Positions 61,801 to 64,000 of a stretch of 64,000 nucleotides of DNA are shown here, piece after piece. Positions within the stretch are counted from its first letter, which is position 1. Each line of letters starts with the position of its first letter. The position numbers were made by a program, and so were the translations under genes. Under the pieces are notes generated by a model, which was not told where the DNA came from, did not search any database, and saw nothing but the letters and a program-made list of their open reading frames with translations. The stretch comes from Amblyornis subalaris (taxonomy: Eukaryota > Chordata > Aves > Passeriformes > Ptilonorhynchidae). The stretch lies in the NCBI GenBank assembly GCA_018881555.1, contig JACAXG010000070.1:3729616-3793615 (forward strand), in the 5' to 3' direction.

Positions 61801-62381
61801 ATCTCATAATGTGTCTGCTTTGCGACTGTGTGCTTTTGACCACCTAGATTCTGTACTGACAAAAGTATTAAGAACTTGTTAGGCTTGCTCAGTGCTTGAA
61901 CCCTTGTGATGTTGGTATGAGGGCACAGAGGGAGAAAGCATGACTCCCACAGTTGTTACTAAATTAAAATAATTCAGATTTTGTGAACACATGCACCTGG
62001 ACTAAAACCTATATAGTAACTGTTTTTTCCTGTATGAGGTAACTCCTGTTGTCACTGCTATTACTGTAAGGTAAGTGGTATTTTTGCTGGTTTGTGGAAA
62101 TAATTTTTGAGCTGCTTTTTCTATTAAAAAAAAGTCTTTATTCCCCAACTTTTCTTTTTTCATTTCTGTAGTCTAAGATTCAACTGTAGATTAATATTAA
62201 TTGATTATCATAGTAATTTAAAGCATTTCTTATTTAAATAATGAGATAGCAAAAGTCATATCAGTGATTTATTCCTTATGTAATTGTACTGTGCATTTTG
62301 TAGAGAAAAAGACATTACTGGAGACTGGACAGCAAATGCCTCACACTATTTCAAAATGAGTCTGGAACAAAATATTACAAG
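37567..62381 (+). CDS. PRKD3: PRKD3, serine/threonine protein kinase D3, first nine coding exons (3' partial)
   Basis: DAG-responsive protein kinase acting downstream of PKC at Golgi and plasma membranes. Coding exons: 37567-37857, 47788-47926, 49571-49702, 50396-50553, 52786-52975, 55722-55799, 57733-57916, 59383-59506, 62304-62381. Phases join to 458 residues of the ~890 expected. Domains: Ser/Pro-rich N-terminus, ubiquitin-like region ~60-143, C1a 156-205 and C1b 272-321 (both with all HC6H2-type zinc ligands), a basic RKRRLSNVS segment at 209-217 like the 14-3-3 site of PKD1, an acidic Ser-rich linker 330-390, and the start of the PH domain from about 418 ([14 protein letters not shown]). 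PRKD3 rather than PRKD1/2 is indicated by the MSAN start and the EPSPPED...FF.DPSDLD linker. The kinase domain lies beyond the window. It is divergent from QPCT. Confidence 0.96.
38736..38800. repeat. Short imperfect tandem repeat
   Basis: Three diverged units of the type GTGATTGRAATYTATCATAT within 65 bases, with one shortened unit. Confidence 0.7.
42866..42901. repeat. Perfect 9-base inverted repeat
   Basis: CTTGGCCAG at 42866-42874 and CTGGCCAAG at 42893-42901, separated by 18 bases, directly at the left edge of the CpG-rich patch in PRKD3 intron 2. Confidence 0.7.
42920..43200. promoter_or_regulatory. Orphan CpG-rich island in PRKD3 intron 2
   Basis: About 280 bases with frequent CpG (GCGCCGCACGCC, GCGGCCGTGCCGAGG, GGCGCGCAG) inside an otherwise AT-rich intron. 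No known exon matches. It could be an alternative promoter, a nested non-coding gene, or an inserted GC-rich element. Confidence 0.45.
44184..44395 (+). repeat. Imperfect direct duplication, ~113-base period
   Basis: Two diverged copies share CACCTGCMYTTGTTTCTCTG TGCT starting at 44239 and 44352, and both are preceded by TGGGAGGRMCTGG. This is an old partial duplication or a remnant of a minisatellite or LTR. Confidence 0.5.
47234..47345 (-). mobile_element. CR1 3' end fragment, antisense, PRKD3 intron 2
   Basis: TCACAGAGTCACAGAAAATG, GTTAGAAGGGACCACTGGAT, ATAGAGTCCAACTTCCGTGC and TGAAGCAGTGTCCTCTGGAG match the reverse complement of the avian CR1 3' UTR. Right boundary is uncertain. Confidence 0.85.
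47788..47926 (+). CDS. PRKD3: PRKD3 coding exon (ubiquitin-like region)
   Basis: 139 bases, acceptor CTGTTGCAG and donor CTG|GTAGGT. It encodes [30 protein letters not shown] and [13 protein letters not shown], then one base of Ala. This completes the ubiquitin-like dimerisation region known for the PKD family. Confidence 0.95.
49571..49702 (+). CDS. PRKD3: PRKD3 coding exon (C1a, first half)
   Basis: 132 bases, acceptor TTTTAAAAG and donor GAAG|GTAGGT. It encodes [20 protein letters not shown] and [23 protein letters not shown]. His156 and the first Cys ligands of C1a are present. The C1a domain is split by the intron after KCE. Confidence 0.96.
49835..49930 (+). mobile_element. Ancient MIR-type SINE relic, PRKD3 intron 4
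   Basis: GAGTTCTGATCTTGGCA followed by CCTGTGTGGCCTTGGGCAAA, TGACTTAAG and TTTCCCACTTTGAAAA follows the remembered sense MIR core (tgtgtgaccttgggcaagtcacttaacc...cagtttc...tgtaaaatg). Strongly diverged. Confidence 0.7.
50396..50553 (+). CDS. PRKD3: PRKD3 coding exon (C1a second half, 14-3-3-like motif)
   Basis: 158 bases, acceptor CTCTTCCAG and donor [26 protein letters not shown] completes C1a; [14 protein letters not shown] follows, resembling the phospho-Ser 14-3-3 docking site of PKD1. The linker [17 protein letters not shown] is variable between species. Confidence 0.95.
51900..52740 (-). mobile_element. CR1 retrotransposon fragment with decayed reverse transcriptase, antisense, PRKD3 intron 5
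   Basis: About 840 bases read well as antisense CR1 ORF2 and 3' region. Minus-strand peptides include [19 protein letters not shown] and [10 protein letters not shown], recognisable CR1 reverse transcriptase motifs, now broken by frameshifts and stops. It is 5'-truncated. Its upstream (CR1 5') edge lies about 45 bases before the PRKD3 acceptor at 52785. Confidence 0.93.
52786..52975 (+). CDS. PRKD3: PRKD3 coding exon (C1b, first part)
   Basis: 190 bases, acceptor TTTATTCCAG and donor AAAG|GTAAAC. It encodes [40 protein letters not shown] and [23 protein letters not shown], with the initial His and Cys ligands of C1b. A CR1 fragment ends a few tens of bases upstream of the acceptor. Confidence 0.96.
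52976..55721. other. PRKD3 intron 6
   Basis: Nothing recognised beyond short chance frames; AT-rich unique sequence. Confidence 0.6.
55722..55799 (+). CDS. PRKD3: PRKD3 coding exon (C1b, last part)
   Basis: 78 bases, acceptor CTCTTTTAG and donor GGAG|GTGAGA. It encodes (D)[20 protein letters not shown] and VIFNG, completing the C1b zinc ligands, then one base of Glu. Confidence 0.95.
56430..56735 (+). mobile_element. CR1 fragment, sense, internally deleted, PRKD3 intron 7
   Basis: TGGTGTACCCCTGGGGCCAA, TCTTCATTAATGATCTTGAT, GTTTGCAGATGACTGGGAGG and CCAGAGGGATCTTAACAGG follow CR1 ORF2 and its 3' region; the end (TTGGACCAGGTAGCCTTCAG, TTCTGTGATCGTGT) is a CR1 3' end. Sequence between the two parts is shorter than in full elements. 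Confidence 0.85.
57733..57916 (+). CDS. PRKD3: PRKD3 coding exon (acidic linker)
   Basis: 184 bases, acceptor TGTTTCCAG and donor TCAG|GTAAGT. It encodes [40 protein letters not shown] and [20 protein letters not shown]. Strongly acidic and Ser-rich, this is the linker between C1b and PH. Confidence 0.96.
59383..59506 (+). CDS. PRKD3: PRKD3 coding exon (PH domain start)
   Basis: 124 bases, acceptor TTCTTTTTAG and donor CTG|GTCAGT. It encodes [40 protein letters not shown] and L. The PH domain begins around [10 protein letters not shown]. Confidence 0.96.
59507..62303. other. PRKD3 intron 9
   Basis: Nothing recognised. A minor imperfect duplication (GCTYTGCTTYAATATGACA-like) occurs near 61414-61461. 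Confidence 0.6.
62304..62381 (+). CDS. PRKD3: PRKD3 coding exon (PH domain, continued); last exon in window
   Basis: 78 bases, 26 codons, acceptor ATTTTGTAG and donor AAG|GTAATT. It encodes [20 protein letters not shown] and GTKYYK. I could not find the next PH exon (expected to begin EIPLSEIL) before the window ends at 64000. Confidence 0.95.
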
Positions 62382-64000
62382 GTAATTTATGATGAGCAAT
62401 AATTATTCACCTGATTTACTCAGTGCTTTATAGATCTGAAATCTATTTTGAGCAGTTTATCTCCCTTTCCCCATCTCTTTTTTAATCAAAACTGTGAGCA
62501 GGTTAATTGTTGCCCAAAGCTTGTAAGTGAGAAGGACCAAGACTGACTCTGAGAAGTTCCTTGCAGCTCCTGCTCTAATTCCATTGAGTATATCTCTCCT
62601 TACCTTTTGCATGTACTGTTCTCCTGAATTACCTGGTATATTAAGCTTTCCTCACAATTACCAGAGAATTTCTTTGGCCACCAGTCAACTGAAGGCTTGG
62701 ATTTTCGTGTTCTCTGAATAGTGACTGAAAGTTTGCATGCTTATGTGTTTTATTTCAAGGTTCCTGAAATTAAATTACTTCCTACTGTACAACTGAAAGT
62801 TGCAAGCAAGATTTAGAGGAAAATTTACTGGCCTGATGTTTATATAAATGAAGCTTAGTGTATTGTTAATGTAGTATTGTGTTCGGTGGTGGAATATTCA
62901 CAAAATGAATTTGAATGTATAAACAGGACTTTTCCCTTTCTTGTCTTATACCTTTAGGTGGGGGTCCAAATCTTGCAGCTTCTTCCTTTGTAACATCTCT
63001 AAGATCAAGCCTTTTCTCTGTACACCCAGCTAAACTTGCCCAGATCCTTTTCATCCCTATCTTGACCAATGCAGTCTCTTCTCAGACTTCTCTGATACTT
63101 GTATTGCCCTGTGCATTCAAAAAACAGCTGGTAAAATATGTTCCTTGCTTGTTGCTCCGTTATGTCACTGCTTTTAGTCCTTTGACTTGCCCCTTTGCAT
63201 CCCTTGTTTTAACTGCTTAGATCTGATTGTTTGTCTTTGCTGTTAGAGTCGTTCACAGTTTTTGACTTTACATTTATTTGCTCTTCATCTTAATCAGCTG
63301 CTGTCTCTTATCCCTCTAATGCCAGCTTGGTGTTCACCTGCTTGTTCACTAGTCTTGAAAGTGACATGCACCTGCACACCTTCCCATGGATGTGAAATGT
63401 CCTCCTCCAGCTAGTGTGAATTGGAAACCATTTCTTCCTTCAGATCTGTTCTGTAGTACTCTTGTACCATGGTCATAAACTGACCAGGTAGAGGAGTCAG
63501 TATTAATTGCTAATATCTGTATGAAAGATAGTCTATACCCAAAACAATTCAGATGCACAAAGCAGTGCTTATTGACTAGCTTATATAACTACATCCTCTT
63601 CTTAATGTTATCATTTCACTTTTTTCCCCTGTCATGCTCTTCTCTACCTAAGCTGTATAAACTGCAAGGGGAAAATGGTCATTCTCTAGTTGTGCATCGT
63701 TTATACATGCAATGGGGATGTGTCTCATGATGAATATAAATGTAGTTTGAGTAGAAAATAGTAGTTGTATAGAGAGAACTGTGGCGAGCCTGAAAGTCTC
63801 TCTAGGCCTGTATATAGGAATTCAGAGAACTGTGGGTGGGCAGTGGTCATGCACGGTTTACATTAGTTACGAAGCTTGGTGTTTTGGTTTTGGTTTTTTT
63901 TTGATATATTTGATTTGATTTCTTTGCAATGCTTCGAGTTTTGAGTGTTAGTATATTTTAATATTATGTGCGTTTTCATTTTTTAATCTCAAATATCTTT
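62382..64000. other. PRKD3 intron 10, running off the window
   Basis: No further PRKD3 exon found; the remaining PH and kinase exons are expected downstream. Confidence 0.7.

Noticed and set aside
62382..64000. Search for the next PRKD3 PH-domain exon
   Set aside because: No peptide resembling EIPLSEIL with splice sites was seen before the end of the window.

Overview
The window looks like a stretch of bird nuclear chromosome. It is AT-rich and intron-dominated, has two GC-rich CpG-island promoters, and carries fragments of the avian/reptilian retrotransposon family CR1 plus two very old MIR-type SINE relics. There is no bacterial or organellar gene organisation: no operons, CRISPR array, rRNA or tRNA was seen. 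All coding sequence comes from three multi-exon vertebrate genes, recognised by reading exon peptides against remembered human orthologues and by placing each exon between GT/AG splice sites whose phases agree.

Layout. (1) About 1-9572, plus strand: the last ten coding exons of SLC30A6 (ZnT6 zinc transporter). The first ~73 codons lie upstream of the window. Its 3' UTR and a gene-free interval fill 9573 to about 15.1 kb. (2) 15386-27540, minus strand: complete QPCT (glutaminyl-peptide cyclotransferase) in seven coding exons, 355 residues, with a CpG-island promoter at about 27.1-28.1 kb. (3) A 5-6 kb intergenic gap, then a second CpG island at about 33.3-34.9 kb that serves as the PRKD3 promoter. 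(4) 37567-62381, plus strand: the first nine coding exons of PRKD3 (protein kinase D3), 458 residues covering the N-terminal ubiquitin-like region, C1a, C1b, the acidic linker and the start of the PH domain. The kinase domain lies downstream of the window.

The three proteins act in different places: ZnT6 in the early secretory pathway as partner of ZnT5, QPCT on secreted peptides in the secretory lumen, and PRKD3 as a DAG-activated kinase at membranes. All three touch secretory or Golgi biology, but nothing here shows joint regulation. QPCT and PRKD3 are divergent (head-to-head), while SLC30A6 and QPCT are convergent.

I found no clearly new biological system. Worth a second look are: a predicted spliced uORF in PRKD3, a ZNF143-type promoter motif, a cluster of promoter-like motifs inside QPCT intron 3, an orphan CpG-rich island inside PRKD3 intron 2, loss of both human QPCT glycosylation sites, G-quadruplex-capable tracts in both promoters, a CR1 fragment ending close to a PRKD3 splice acceptor, and MIR fossils. 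Exon coordinates were assigned by hand and checked by matching exon length to codon count. Repeat and UTR boundaries are approximate.
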